From NCBI GenBank assembly GCA_052139595.1, contig JBKQWK010000316.1, positions 1-19,535 on the forward strand: a stretch of DNA of 19,535 nt, in the 5' to 3' direction. The notes under the pieces were generated by a model that ran no database searches, had not been told where the DNA came from, and saw nothing but the letters and a program-made list of their open reading frames with translations. Source of the stretch: JBKQWK01 sp052139595. GTDB taxonomy: Bacteria > Actinomycetota > Thermoleophilia > UBA2241. Each line of letters opens with the position of its first letter. Positions within the stretch are counted from its first letter, which is position 1. Shown in pieces: positions 1 through 6,812 of this stretch. The position numbers and the translations under genes are program-made.

Positions 1-400
1 GGCTGCTGAGCGCGAACGGGACCAGCCGGGTGGGGATCATCAGCACGATCCCCTCGGGCAGCTCATGAATGCGGCCGCCGCTATAAACGTAGCTCTTGCG
101 AATCTCCTCGTTGGAGTTAAGCAGGCGGTCTTCGATGCCCAGCTCGCGCGCTGTCGTGATCGGCCACGGCTTCTCGATGATGGCCGAGTCAGGGCCACCC
201 TCAATTACATAGCCGTCGCGGCGAACCGTTTGCACCTTGCCACCGAAGTGATCGTCGCGCTCATACAGGACCCAGTCGAATGATGCCCCGGCGGCGCGCA
301 GCGATTCGAGCTTGCGCGCCGCACCCAGGCCGGTCATGCCGCCGCCAATGATGGCGACGCGCGGACGACGACCCTCAGCCGCCTGCGGATGCCTCGCCAT
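1..400 (-). CDS. hemG: Protoporphyrinogen/coproporphyrinogen oxidase, N-terminal part (cut by left edge)
   Basis: FAD-dependent oxidase that aromatises the porphyrinogen ring late in haem synthesis (HemY/PPOX type; protoporphyrinogen IX or coproporphyrinogen III as substrate). Only the first 133 codons are in the window. Seen directly: an N-terminal Rossmann dinucleotide motif (VAIIGGGMTGLGAARKL, about residues 16-32) and the family signature IEGGPDSAIIEKPW, which contacts FAD in PPOX enzymes. The ATG sits inside the TGA stop of hemH (TGATG, one-base overlap), which argues for translational coupling and a shared transcript. It is the third gene of hemE-hemH-hemG, the order of the Bacillus hemEHY operon. 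I cannot tell from sequence whether the enzyme works on the coproporphyrin or the protoporphyrin branch. Confidence 0.93.
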   Translation of the reverse strand, partial: MARHPQAAEGRRPRVAIIGGGMTGLGAARKLESLRAAGASFDWVLYERDDHFGGKVQTVRRDGYVIEGGPDSAIIEKPWPITTARELGIEDRLLNSNEEIRKSYVYSGGRIHELPEGIVLMIPTRLVPFALSS

Positions 401-1365
401 CACTCGGGCGCCGTCTCGACGTCGCCTGCGGCCGCCGCTTCGGCGAGAAACTCTGCCACCGGCCGCCGCGCCAAATACCCGGTGACGAAACCGGCCAGGG
501 CGGCGATGAACGTCGGCGAATCGTTGGGTGTGCGGCTGCGCACAAACTCCAGGCCTGCAGCTGTCGCCGTCCGGCGCAGTTCAACGTCGAGGTCGAAGAG
601 GGTCTCGACGTGATCGCTGACGAAGCCAACCGGGACCACCAGCAATTTGCGCCAGCCGGCGGCGGCGAACTCTTGTACCATGTCATTGGTCGAAGGCTCG
701 AGCCAGTCGCCGCCGCGCAGGCCCTTGCTCTGCCAGCCCAGCCGCCAGTCGCCGGGCTGAATCAGCGGCACCAGAAGATCGATTGTCTGCTGAATCTGCT
801 GCGCGTAAGGGTCGCCGGCGAGAATGCCGTCAACCGGCACGCTGTGGGCGGTGAACAGGACGGCATAGTCGGCCGCGCTGGCCGACCCGGCAGCAGCAAG
901 GGCGGCAGTTATTCGCTCGGCGATGGCGGCCACGAAGCGCCGGTCGGTGTGCCAGCCATCGAGCAGTGGCACAGCCGCCGCGCCGGCCGCATCGAGCGCC
1001 TCGCGATACGCCTTGGTGGTCAGCCGCGAGCTGAAGGGCGAGAGCGGCAAGGCCAGCACTTTGCGACCGTCGAGTTCGCGCAGACAGACGGCGACGCTGG
1101 GATCGCCATAGAGAAAACCGGCCCGCACGCGCAGCGGAAAGTGGAGTTGCGCCAGCAGCAGCCTCTCCAGCGCCGCTGCCTGTCGATGCGTGATCGCCGG
1201 CAGTGGTGAGCCGCCGCCGATGATCTGGTAGCGCTCTTCGACCTTGGCCAGCACATCGGCGGTCGGTTGCCGGCCGGTCATCCGCTGCAGGAACTGCGGC
1301 ACGGCAGCTACGCTTTCGGGGCCGCCAAAAGCAAGCAAAGCGATGTCAACGAAGCTCTGGTCCAC
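400..1365 (-). CDS. hemH: Ferrochelatase (protoporphyrin or coproporphyrin type)
   Basis: Inserts ferrous iron into the porphyrin ring; cytoplasmic or membrane-peripheral. The 321-aa protein has the usual length of a bacterial ferrochelatase. Visible signatures are LLAFGGPES near the N-terminus, LFTAHSVP with the metal-site histidine at residue 174, WQSKGLRGGDWLEPSTND around 211-228, and VPVGFVSDHVETLFDLD around 245-260 with the second metal-site residue Glu254. No C-terminal Cys cluster for an iron-sulfur centre is present. The start is GTG at 1365, chosen because AAAGGAG lies 7 nt upstream. The stop overlaps the hemG start by one base. The N-terminal FGGPES region resembles the actinobacterial-type enzymes that use coproporphyrin, but this is a weak guide to substrate. 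Confidence 0.95.
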   Translation of the reverse strand: MDQSFVDIALLAFGGPESVAAVPQFLQRMTGRQPTADVLAKVEERYQIIGGGSPLPAITHRQAAALERLLLAQLHFPLRVRAGFLYGDPSVAVCLRELDGRKVLALPLSPFSSRLTTKAYREALDAAGAAAVPLLDGWHTDRRFVAAIAERITAALAAAGSASAADYAVLFTAHSVPVDGILAGDPYAQQIQQTIDLLVPLIQPGDWRLGWQSKGLRGGDWLEPSTNDMVQEFAAAGWRKLLVVPVGFVSDHVETLFDLDVELRRTATAAGLEFVRSRTPNDSPTFIAALAGFVTGYLARRPVAEFLAEAAAAGDVETAPE

Positions 1366-1400
1366 GATATCGCTCCTTTGCGGCTGCCGTCACGCCAGCG

Positions 1401-1463
1401 ACGGTCGCCATTGTCTGCATGACGGTGGCCATCGTTTGCACGATGGTGGCCACCACGCGAATG
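1401..1463. repeat. Three 21-bp imperfect tandem repeats between hemE and hemH
   Basis: Three adjacent 21-bp units at 1401-1421, 1422-1442 and 1443-1463; the first two differ at only a few positions (for example ACGGTCGCCATTGTCTGCATG versus ACGGTGGCCATCGTTTGCACG) and the third matches in its first half. They lie in the 140-nt gap between the hemE stop and the hemH start, upstream of the hemH ribosome-binding site, so they would be transcribed into the operon mRNA leader of hemH. Function unknown. Confidence 0.75.
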
Positions 1464-1505
1464 GCGCTGATCGGCGCAGCCGACGACGTCCATCACGTTC
1501 ATCAC

Positions 1506-2564
1506 CTAACGAGCCGACAGCCGATGTACGGCATCGACAAGGTAGTTGAGATTGCTGGGCTCGACCTCCGGCAAGATGCCGTGGCCTAGATTGAAGATGT
1601 GCCCCGGCCTGCCGGCAGCGCGACGCAACACGTCGGCCGCCCGTTCAGCGACGGCAGAGGGCGGCCCCAGCAGGGTCACCGGATCGAGGTTGCCCTGGAT
1701 GGCAACCTCGTGGCCAAGCTCAGTCCAGGCTTTATCGAGGTAGACGCGCCAGTCGACGCCATACACGTCAGCGCCGGCCTGCCGCACCTGCGGCAGCATG
1801 CCGGCAGCGCCGTTGGCGAAGTAGATGATCGGGACGGCGTTGGCCGCGGCGGCCAGCGTCAGCGCCGCCCGCTCGCGCACACCGGCAACGGCGCGCTGCA
1901 CGTACGGCAGCACCAGGCGCTCATAGTCAAACGGTGCCAGCCAGCCCACCCAGGAGTCGAACAACTGAACTGCCTGAGCGCCCGCTTCAATCTGCGCCAC
2001 CAGGTAACTTACGACGACGTCGGTAAGTAGATCCATGAGACGCGCGTATGTCTCCGGTTCGGCATACATGAGTCGCTTGATGAAGGTGTAATTCTTGCTG
2101 TGACCGCCTTCGACCACGTAGCTCGCGAGCGTAAACGGCGCCCCCGAGAAGCCGATCAGGGGCGTCTTGCCGGCTAGGTCTGCCCGCACCATGCGCACCG
2201 TCTCGAGCACGTAGGGCACGTCACGCTGCGGGTTGAAGACGGCAACGCCGGCGAGGTCGGCGGCGGTACGAACCGGCTTGTCGATGACCGGTCCGCCTTC
2301 GTCGGCAAAGTGAAAACCTATGCCCATACCCTCGAGGGGGAGCAAGATATCGGCAAAAACGATGGCCGCATCGAGGTCGAAGCGGCGCAGAGGCTGAAGC
2401 GTCACCTCGGCGGCGACATCCGACCGGCGACACATCTCGATGAACGAGAGCTTCTCGCGCAGGGCTCGGTACTCGGGCAGGTAGCGACCGGCCTGGCGCA
2501 TGATCCACACGGGAGTTGCGTCCACAGGCCGGCGATGGCAGGCGTCAAGAAAGCGCATGGTCAT
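1506..2564 (-). CDS. hemE: Uroporphyrinogen decarboxylase
   Basis: Decarboxylates the four acetate side chains of uroporphyrinogen III to give coproporphyrinogen III, a cytosolic step in haem synthesis. The 352-aa protein is full length for HemE. Clear signatures: WIMRQAGRYLPEYR (residues 20-33) whose arginines bind substrate carboxylates, FADILLPLEGMG with the essential Asp72, the PROSITE-type stretch GFSGAPFTLASYVVEGG (138-154), and IFNLGHGILPEVEP near the C-terminus. Two in-frame ATGs are close (2564 and 2558); neither has a good Shine-Dalgarno sequence, so the start may be MTMRF or MRF. It is the first gene of the haem operon and probably has its own extended -10 promoter just upstream. 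A 140-nt gap with tandem repeats separates it from hemH. Confidence 0.97.
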   Translation of the reverse strand: MTMRFLDACHRRPVDATPVWIMRQAGRYLPEYRALREKLSFIEMCRRSDVAAEVTLQPLRRFDLDAAIVFADILLPLEGMGIGFHFADEGGPVIDKPVRTAADLAGVAVFNPQRDVPYVLETVRMVRADLAGKTPLIGFSGAPFTLASYVVEGGHSKNYTFIKRLMYAEPETYARLMDLLTDVVVSYLVAQIEAGAQAVQLFDSWVGWLAPFDYERLVLPYVQRAVAGVRERAALTLAAAANAVPIIYFANGAAGMLPQVRQAGADVYGVDWRVYLDKAWTELGHEVAIQGNLDPVTLLGPPSAVAERAADVLRRAAGRPGHIFNLGHGILPEVEPSNLNYLVDAVHRLSAR

Positions 2565-2599
2565 CCGTTCGCTGGTTGGACTGATCGGTCGAGAAGCTC

Positions 2600-2608
2600 A
2601 TTCTACCA
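2600..2608 (-). promoter_or_regulatory. Extended -10 promoter for hemE
   Basis: Read on the minus strand this is TGGTAGAAT, a TGn extension directly joined to a TAGAAT hexamer (five of six consensus positions). It would start RNA near 2593, giving a leader of about 30 nt before hemE. No TTGACA-like -35 is present: that position falls within the preceding palindrome, consistent with a promoter relying on the extended -10. Prediction from sequence only. Confidence 0.5.
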
Positions 2609-2615
2609 AACGGAA

Positions 2616-2639
2616 ACGGAGGCGCCGCGGCGCCTCCGT
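2616..2639 (-). terminator. Perfect 24-bp palindrome, probable terminator of the zinc-ribbon gene
   Basis: The two 12-nt arms (ACGGAGGCGCCG and its complement) abut with no spacer, giving a very GC-rich hairpin 29 nt after the stop of the zinc-ribbon gene. On the minus strand it is followed by TTCCGTTTGG, a modest T-rich run, so it is a weak rather than classical intrinsic terminator. Because it is symmetrical it could act on either strand. It separates the zinc-ribbon gene from hemE. Confidence 0.55.
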
Positions 2640-2667
2640 GGAATTGGCCAAAATCGCCGCCGCCGGA

Positions 2668-2898
2668 TCAGTCGGCCGGTCGGTAGCCCTCACTGATGGC
2701 TGCGCGGCGACAGGTGGAACAGACGGTCACCGTGACGCCGGCAGAGCGCGGCGAAATCATGTGGAACTTAAGCCGGTTTCCCTTCAGCGAAGCCCCACAC
2801 AGACTGCAGCGCGAGGGCTCCATGGCAACAACACTGGCGCCTGCCCCAGAAGCAGGTTCAGCGTCTGCTGGCGTCGGTAACGAATGCAGCTGCGCCAT
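2668..2898 (-). CDS. Small zinc-ribbon protein, function unknown
   Basis: A 76-aa protein with two Cys-x-x-Cys knuckles (CSLC at 31-34 and CSTC at 60-63) separated by 25 residues, the pattern of a single zinc ribbon. The first 28 residues are Ala/Pro-rich and probably disordered. The reading frame is supported by a strong ribosome-binding site (GAGGAG, 5 nt before the ATG), by the paired cysteine motifs and by a hairpin after the stop. It lies alone between the ThiF-like gene (251 nt upstream) and hemE (about 100 nt downstream). I do not recognise the family; a role in nucleic acid or protein binding would be a guess. Confidence 0.75.
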   Translation of the reverse strand: MAQLHSLPTPADAEPASGAGASVVAMEPSRCSLCGASLKGNRLKFHMISPRSAGVTVTVCSTCRRAAISEGYRPAD

Positions 2899-3149
2899 AA
2901 TGTCTCCTCGTTGCCAATACAGGCTACATCACTACCTGGTCCTAAAACGCGAGACCCGCGCAGTACAAACCTGCCTGTACAGACGGCACTCCTTGCTGGT
3001 AGTCGTACCCGCGGCGAAAAGAGATCTAACCGATCAGGGCAACAGGAAACCGTCAGGCTTTACCTGCGACTTCAGCAACTCGACACTCGCGCACAGCCCA
3101 GAGCGAAACACGTTAACGAAGCGGACACCGGTGGGTCAGTGGGACCGGC
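2899..3149. other. Gene-free stretch of 251 bp
   Basis: I see no credible reading frame, tRNA, strong hairpin or convincing -35/-10 pair here. It contains the 8-bp palindrome CTGTACAG at about 2979-2986 and is slightly less GC-rich than its flanks. It should hold the promoter of the zinc-ribbon gene and the 3' end of the ThiF-like transcript, but I cannot place either. Confidence 0.5.
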
Positions 3150-3932
3150 TCACCGAACCCGTTCTCCGTCCAACGTGGTAATCGTGGGGTGCTGCCCACA
3201 GACGGGGCAGTCTGGTTCGCGCGCCACCTCGATCACGTCAAAGGCCATGGTCAGCAAGTCGACGTAGAGAGCCCGATTGATGAGCGGCTGGCCGAAACCA
3301 GCCAGAACCTTGAGCGCCTCAGCCGCCTGCAAGACGCCAATCATGCCGGCGACGGGGCCGAAGACCCCCGCCTCGGCCGCGCTGGGCACCTGTCCGTCGG
3401 CCGGTGCCGCCGGGAAGAGGCAGCGATAGCAGGCCGTCTCGCCGCCCTTGATCGTCGTCACCATGCCGGTGTAGCGCAGCACGGCGCCTTCGATCAGCGT
3501 CTTGCCTTGCAGAACGCAGGCGTCGTTGAGCAGGTAGCGGCTGGCGAAGTTGTCGACGCCATCGACGATCACATCGTAACCGGCGAGCAGAGCGACGGCA
3601 TTGTGCTCCGTGAACCGCTCCTGGTAGCCAACAACGTCGACGTCAGGGTTCAGAGCGCGCAGTTTCTCCGCCGCACTGATCGTCTTTGGTCGGCCAAGAT
3701 CCGCGGTCGAGTGCAGAATCTGGCGCTGCAGATTGCTCAGCTCGACGACATCGGCGTCGACGATACCCAGGTGGCCAACCCCGGCGGCGGCAAGGTAGTA
3801 GAGCGCCGGTGAACCCAGCCCGCCGACGCCAACGACCAGCACGCGGCTGGCCTGCAAACGCTCGTGAGCGGCCTCATCCATCTCGGGCAGGCGCAGGTGA
3901 CGGATGTACCGCAAGGCCTGTTCGTCACGCAT
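3150..3932 (-). CDS. MoeB/ThiF/HesA-type E1-like adenylyltransferase
   Basis: ATP-dependent activation of a ubiquitin-like sulfur carrier (MoaD, ThiS or a CysO-like protein) by adenylating its C-terminal glycine. The 260-aa protein has the standard MoeB length. Seen: N-terminal RYIRHLRLPEM, nucleotide loop VLVVGVGGLGS (31-41), VDADVVELSNLQRQILH (58-74) with the arginine finger Arg70, DGVDNFASRYLLND, and two zinc pairs (CYRC 168-171, CPVC 242-245). The start at 3932 is chosen over an upstream ATG at 3995 because AAAGGAAG precedes it and homology begins here. Oddity: the loop where family members usually have a cysteine reads VPSAAEAGVFGP, with Ala185 in that position. No carrier protein gene or rhodanese domain is in the window, so pathway (molybdopterin, thiamine, cysteine) is undecided. 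Confidence 0.92.
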   Translation of the reverse strand: MRDEQALRYIRHLRLPEMDEAAHERLQASRVLVVGVGGLGSPALYYLAAAGVGHLGIVDADVVELSNLQRQILHSTADLGRPKTISAAEKLRALNPDVDVVGYQERFTEHNAVALLAGYDVIVDGVDNFASRYLLNDACVLQGKTLIEGAVLRYTGMVTTIKGGETACYRCLFPAAPADGQVPSAAEAGVFGPVAGMIGVLQAAEALKVLAGFGQPLINRALYVDLLTMAFDVIEVAREPDCPVCGQHPTITTLDGERVR

Positions 3933-4097
3933 GGTGCTCACTTCCTTTGTCGCTTCGTTGTGCACTATCGTGTTGCCGGGCAAACGATCGTTCAACGCCG
4001 AGATGATTGCTGGCAGTATCTATCGGGAAGGCCAGCCAGCACCAGAGGCAACGTCGTTACGATACCTGGAGCTGAGCGCGATGAGGGACGGATCAAG

Positions 4098-5540
4098 GTG
4101 AGGAGCACAACCCCCAGGCACGATGCCGTCGTCGTCGGCGCGGGGCCCAATGGACTGGCAGCCGCAATCGCACTCGCGCAGGCGGGACGCTCGGTGCTGG
4201 TGCTCGAGGCCAACGAGACAATCGGCGGCGGCGCTCGCTCGGCGCAGCTGACGTTACCGGGATTCGTGCACGACATCTGTTCGGCGATTCATCCGCTCGC
4301 CATCGCCTCGCCGTTTTTGCGCGGCCTGCCGTTGGCACACTACGGCCTGACGTGGGTGCAGCCGCCGGCGGCGTACGCTCACCCACTTGACGATGGCCAG
4401 GCGGTCGTGCTCGAGCGTTCGGTGTGGGAGACAGCGGCGGCGCTGGGCGCCGACGACGAAGCCTATCGGCGCCTCATGACCCCGCTGGTGCATGATTGGC
4501 AGGATCTGCTCGACGACGTGCTCGGCCCGCTGCCCGTGCCGCCACACCATCCTCTGCTCCTGGCAAAGTTCGGCGCGCGTGTCGTACGCACCGCGCGTGC
4601 CTTGGCCGAAAGCCGGTTTCGCGACCAGCGTGCGCGAGCGCTGGTCGCCGGCGCGGCCGCGCACACCGCTCTGCCGCTCGAGCGCTGGCCAACAGCCGCT
4701 TTCGCCCTCGTGCTCATGACGAGCGGCCACGCCGGTGGCTGGCCGCTGCCGCGCGGCGGCGCGCAAGCGATCAGCGACGCGCTCGCCGCCCACCTGCGCA
4801 GCCTCGGCGGTGAGATCGAGACCGGCCGCCGCGTCGCCTGCCTGCGCGAGCTGCCGCCGACCCGTGACGTGCTCCTCGACCTGACCCCGCGACAGGTCTT
4901 GGCCCTGACCGGTGAGCAGCTGCCGACCGGCTACCGCCACGCGTTGCGCCGCTACCGCTACGGCCCCGGCGTCTTCAAGCTCGACTGGGCCCTCGCCGGG
5001 CCGATACCGTGGCGTGCCGCCACTGTCTACCGAGCCGCCACCGTGCACGTTGGCGGTACGCTCGCCGAAATCAGTGCGGCGGAGCAGACGGTAGCCGCCG
5101 GCCGGCCGGCGGAGCGGCCATTCGTGCTGGTTGTGCAGCCGAGTCTTTTTGATGACTCGCGGGCGCCGGCCGGCAAACACACCGCCTGGGGCTACTGCCA
5201 CGTACCTAACGGCTACGGCGGCGACATGACGACCGCGATCGAGGCGCAGATCGAGCGCTTCGCCCCCGGCTTTCGCGATCTCATCCTCGCCCGTCACGCC
5301 ATGACGCCGGCCGACATGGAAGCCCACAACGCCAACTACATCGGTGGCGACATCAACGGCGGCCTGCAGGACTGGCGCCAGCTCTTCACCCGCCCAACCA
5401 TGCGCATCGACCCGTACGCGACGCCGCTGCCCGGCGTCTACCTCTGCTCGTCGTCAACGCCACCCGGTGGCGGTGTGCACGGCATGTGCGGCTGGCATGC
5501 CGCCCAGTCGGTTTTGCGCCACGAGACACGGCGATGCTGA
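4098..5540 (+). CDS. FAD/NAD(P)-dependent oxidoreductase of the phytoene desaturase (CrtI/COG1233) family
   Basis: A 480-aa flavoprotein of the amine-oxidase/phytoene-desaturase fold. Residues 9-30 carry the FAD Rossmann loop (DAVVVGAGPNGLAAAIALAQ; glycines 14, 16, 19), followed by the ribose-binding glutamate in VLVLEANETIGGG. The C-terminal FAD signature is YLCSSSTPPGGGVHGMCGWHAA-like (about residues 450-471), typical of carotenoid desaturase relatives such as PYROXD2-type proteins, which are not necessarily carotenoid enzymes. The start is GTG at 4098, with a purine-rich GAGGGA about 10 nt upstream; the frame stays open far upstream through the divergent promoter region and that part shows no homology. 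It is divergent from the ThiF-like gene. Substrate unknown; there is no carotenoid synthesis gene nearby. Confidence 0.9.
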   Translation: MRSTTPRHDAVVVGAGPNGLAAAIALAQAGRSVLVLEANETIGGGARSAQLTLPGFVHDICSAIHPLAIASPFLRGLPLAHYGLTWVQPPAAYAHPLDDGQAVVLERSVWETAAALGADDEAYRRLMTPLVHDWQDLLDDVLGPLPVPPHHPLLLAKFGARVVRTARALAESRFRDQRARALVAGAAAHTALPLERWPTAAFALVLMTSGHAGGWPLPRGGAQAISDALAAHLRSLGGEIETGRRVACLRELPPTRDVLLDLTPRQVLALTGEQLPTGYRHALRRYRYGPGVFKLDWALAGPIPWRAATVYRAATVHVGGTLAEISAAEQTVAAGRPAERPFVLVVQPSLFDDSRAPAGKHTAWGYCHVPNGYGGDMTTAIEAQIERFAPGFRDLILARHAMTPADMEAHNANYIGGDINGGLQDWRQLFTRPTMRIDPYATPLPGVYLCSSSTPPGGGVHGMCGWHAAQSVLRHETRRC

Positions 5541-5564
5541 GCCGGCCACGCCTGTGACGCCGGT

Positions 5565-5573
5565 TGCTATAAT
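5565..5573 (+). promoter_or_regulatory. Extended -10 promoter (TGCTATAAT) for the acyltransferase
   Basis: A perfect TATAAT hexamer at 5568-5573 joined to an extended -10 TG at 5565-5566. There is no recognisable TTGACA at the expected spacing. RNA would start near 5579-5580, 25 nt past the stop of the upstream oxidoreductase gene, so the acyltransferase is probably transcribed on its own. Confidence 0.7.
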
Positions 5574-5578
5574 TAAAG

Positions 5579-5623
5579 GTGCAACTGTCCCCCCCTACTG
5601 CTGTGAGAACACCCCCCCTGTGA
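5579..5623 (+). CDS. Possible 14-codon leader peptide overlapping the acyltransferase start
   Basis: A GTG begins 5 nt after the TATAAT, at about the predicted transcription start, and opens a frame encoding M-QLSPPTAVRTPPL followed by TGA at 5621-5623. The TGA overlaps the acyltransferase GTG at 5620-5622 (GTGA). The acyltransferase start has no Shine-Dalgarno sequence, so coupled translation from a leaderless leader peptide would explain how it is initiated. The peptide has two proline pairs, which can slow ribosomes. It is short enough to occur by chance; no evidence beyond layout supports it. Confidence 0.35.
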   Translation: MQLSPPTAVRTPPL

Positions 5624-6705
5624 CCACCTTGCCGCGCGATCAGCGCCACGCCAACATCGAAGTCATGCGCGCCCTGGCTATCCTCGCGGTCTTCGGCTTT
5701 CACTTTCTCGGCTTCTGGCAGGCGGCCAACGGTAACCTGAACGTCACCCACGGTCCGCTTGGCCGCGTGCATCGCATCCTGCTGCTCTACGGTGGCACCT
5801 GGGGCGTATCGGTATTCGTCGTGCTGAGCGGGCTTGGCCTTGTTGCCGGCATGAGCAAGACGGCGACGGTCGGAGCCTTTTACCGTCGCCGTCTGCTGCG
5901 CGTCTTCCCGCTCTTCTGGTGGATCGCCGTGCCGACGATCGTGCTTCTGCTGGCACTTGGCCGTATGCCGGTGAGCCTGCTCTGGCAGACACCGTTCTGG
6001 CTCACCGGCACGGCAATCGCGGCGCCCGGCAGACTGTGGCCGATCTCGGCCTCATGGTGGTTCATCACCTTGATCGTGCAGATCTACCTGGTGTTCCCGC
6101 TGCTCTGGTGGATCGCTCGACGATTTGGTCTGGCTGCCGTCATGGCCGTGGCCGTGTTCGTCAATGGAGTGACGTTGGCCGTGATCTCATGGTCGGGCGC
6201 GCCGTGGGGACACGCGGCGGCGAGCTTCGTCGGTCTGGCGTTTGTAGGATCACGCTTGATCGAACTCACGGCCGGCCTCTGCCTGGGCGCTCTCTACTGG
6301 CCGTGGGTGGAAGGTAAACGGCCGTCGGCAAGCACCTTCGTCAGTGTTGGCCTGGCGCTACCGATCGCCTACCTCGTGCTCCGCCGGTTCATGCAGCCGC
6401 CCTGGAGCCAGCCATACGCGCTCGGCTTCGTGATCCTCATGCTGCCGCGAGTCGTGCGCACCGCCTGCGCAACGCGAGTCATGAGACCGCTCCTCTGGCT
6501 CGGCAACGGCTCGTACGCCTTCTACCTGGCACACGCCGTCTGGACGGCGCTCACCGTGGCGGCGCTGACGCAATTGGGCCTGCAGTCCGAACTCCTGACG
6601 CTGCTGGCCGCGCTCGCCGTGGCAACCGCTGTGTCGGCCCTGTTCGCCCGCAGCTACGGTGTGGCCGCCGCGAAGCGCTTCGGGCTGGCTTACGTGAAAA
6701 CGTAA
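5620..6705 (+). CDS. Integral membrane acyltransferase (acyltransferase 3 family)
   Basis: A 361-aa polytopic inner-membrane enzyme of the family that includes OatA, WecH and NodX-like O-acetyltransferases, which move acyl groups onto cell-surface sugars. The N-terminal signature NIEVMRALAILAVFGFHF holds the conserved Arg17 and His28. Next come the FVVLSGLGLV helix, the FYRRRLLRVFPLFWW motif, a SWWFITLIVQIYLVFP segment and, near the C-terminus, GNGSYAFYLAHA; about ten hydrophobic segments alternate along the chain. Start GTG 5620 is the only one that keeps the conserved N-terminus while remaining after the promoter; internal ATG 5665 would cut into the signature. No periplasmic SGNH domain is attached. 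The acceptor is unknown. An extended -10 promoter and possible leader peptide precede it. Confidence 0.88.
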   Translation: MTTLPRDQRHANIEVMRALAILAVFGFHFLGFWQAANGNLNVTHGPLGRVHRILLLYGGTWGVSVFVVLSGLGLVAGMSKTATVGAFYRRRLLRVFPLFWWIAVPTIVLLLALGRMPVSLLWQTPFWLTGTAIAAPGRLWPISASWWFITLIVQIYLVFPLLWWIARRFGLAAVMAVAVFVNGVTLAVISWSGAPWGHAAASFVGLAFVGSRLIELTAGLCLGALYWPWVEGKRPSASTFVSVGLALPIAYLVLRRFMQPPWSQPYALGFVILMLPRVVRTACATRVMRPLLWLGNGSYAFYLAHAVWTALTVAALTQLGLQSELLTLLAALAVATAVSALFARSYGVAAAKRFGLAYVKT

Positions 6706-6720
6706 AGCCAGCCGCTCAGC

Positions 6721-6802
6721 CGGGTTTGCGTTCAAGCGCCTGCCCCGGTACCCGGCCTGGCCGGGTACCGGGGCAGGCGCGACGGGACGGGACGCAAACC
6801 CG
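6721..6802. repeat. 82-bp nested palindrome between convergent genes
   Basis: Inner arms of 22 nt at 6736-6757 and 6759-6780 are perfect complements around a single base. Outer arms of 11 nt (CGGGTTTGCGT at 6721-6731, ACGCAAACCCG at 6792-6802) are also perfect. The two stems are separated by TCAA on the left and by an 11-nt GACGGGACGGG run on the right. It lies 16 bp after the acyltransferase stop and 10 bp after the end of the convergent gene, so it may end transcription from both sides, but there is no T-tract. The size and nested structure also fit a dispersed palindromic repeat or small non-autonomous mobile element. Confidence 0.85.
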
Positions 6803-6812
6803 ATTGCCGCCG

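Noticed and set aside
1308..1505. A His/Asp/Gly-rich 65-codon frame starting right after hemE, spanning the 21-bp repeats
   Set aside because: It has no ribosome-binding site and runs into hemH in another frame. Its repeats are explained by the DNA tandem repeat.
2899..3149. Possible tRNA or small RNA in the gap upstream of the zinc-ribbon gene
   Set aside because: No T-loop consensus GGTTCGAATCC, no cloverleaf pairing and no clear terminator on either strand.
4254..5327. A 357-codon minus-strand frame opposite the FAD oxidoreductase
   Set aside because: Antisense to a conserved flavoprotein; low-complexity Arg/Gly-rich translation typical of GC-rich shadows.
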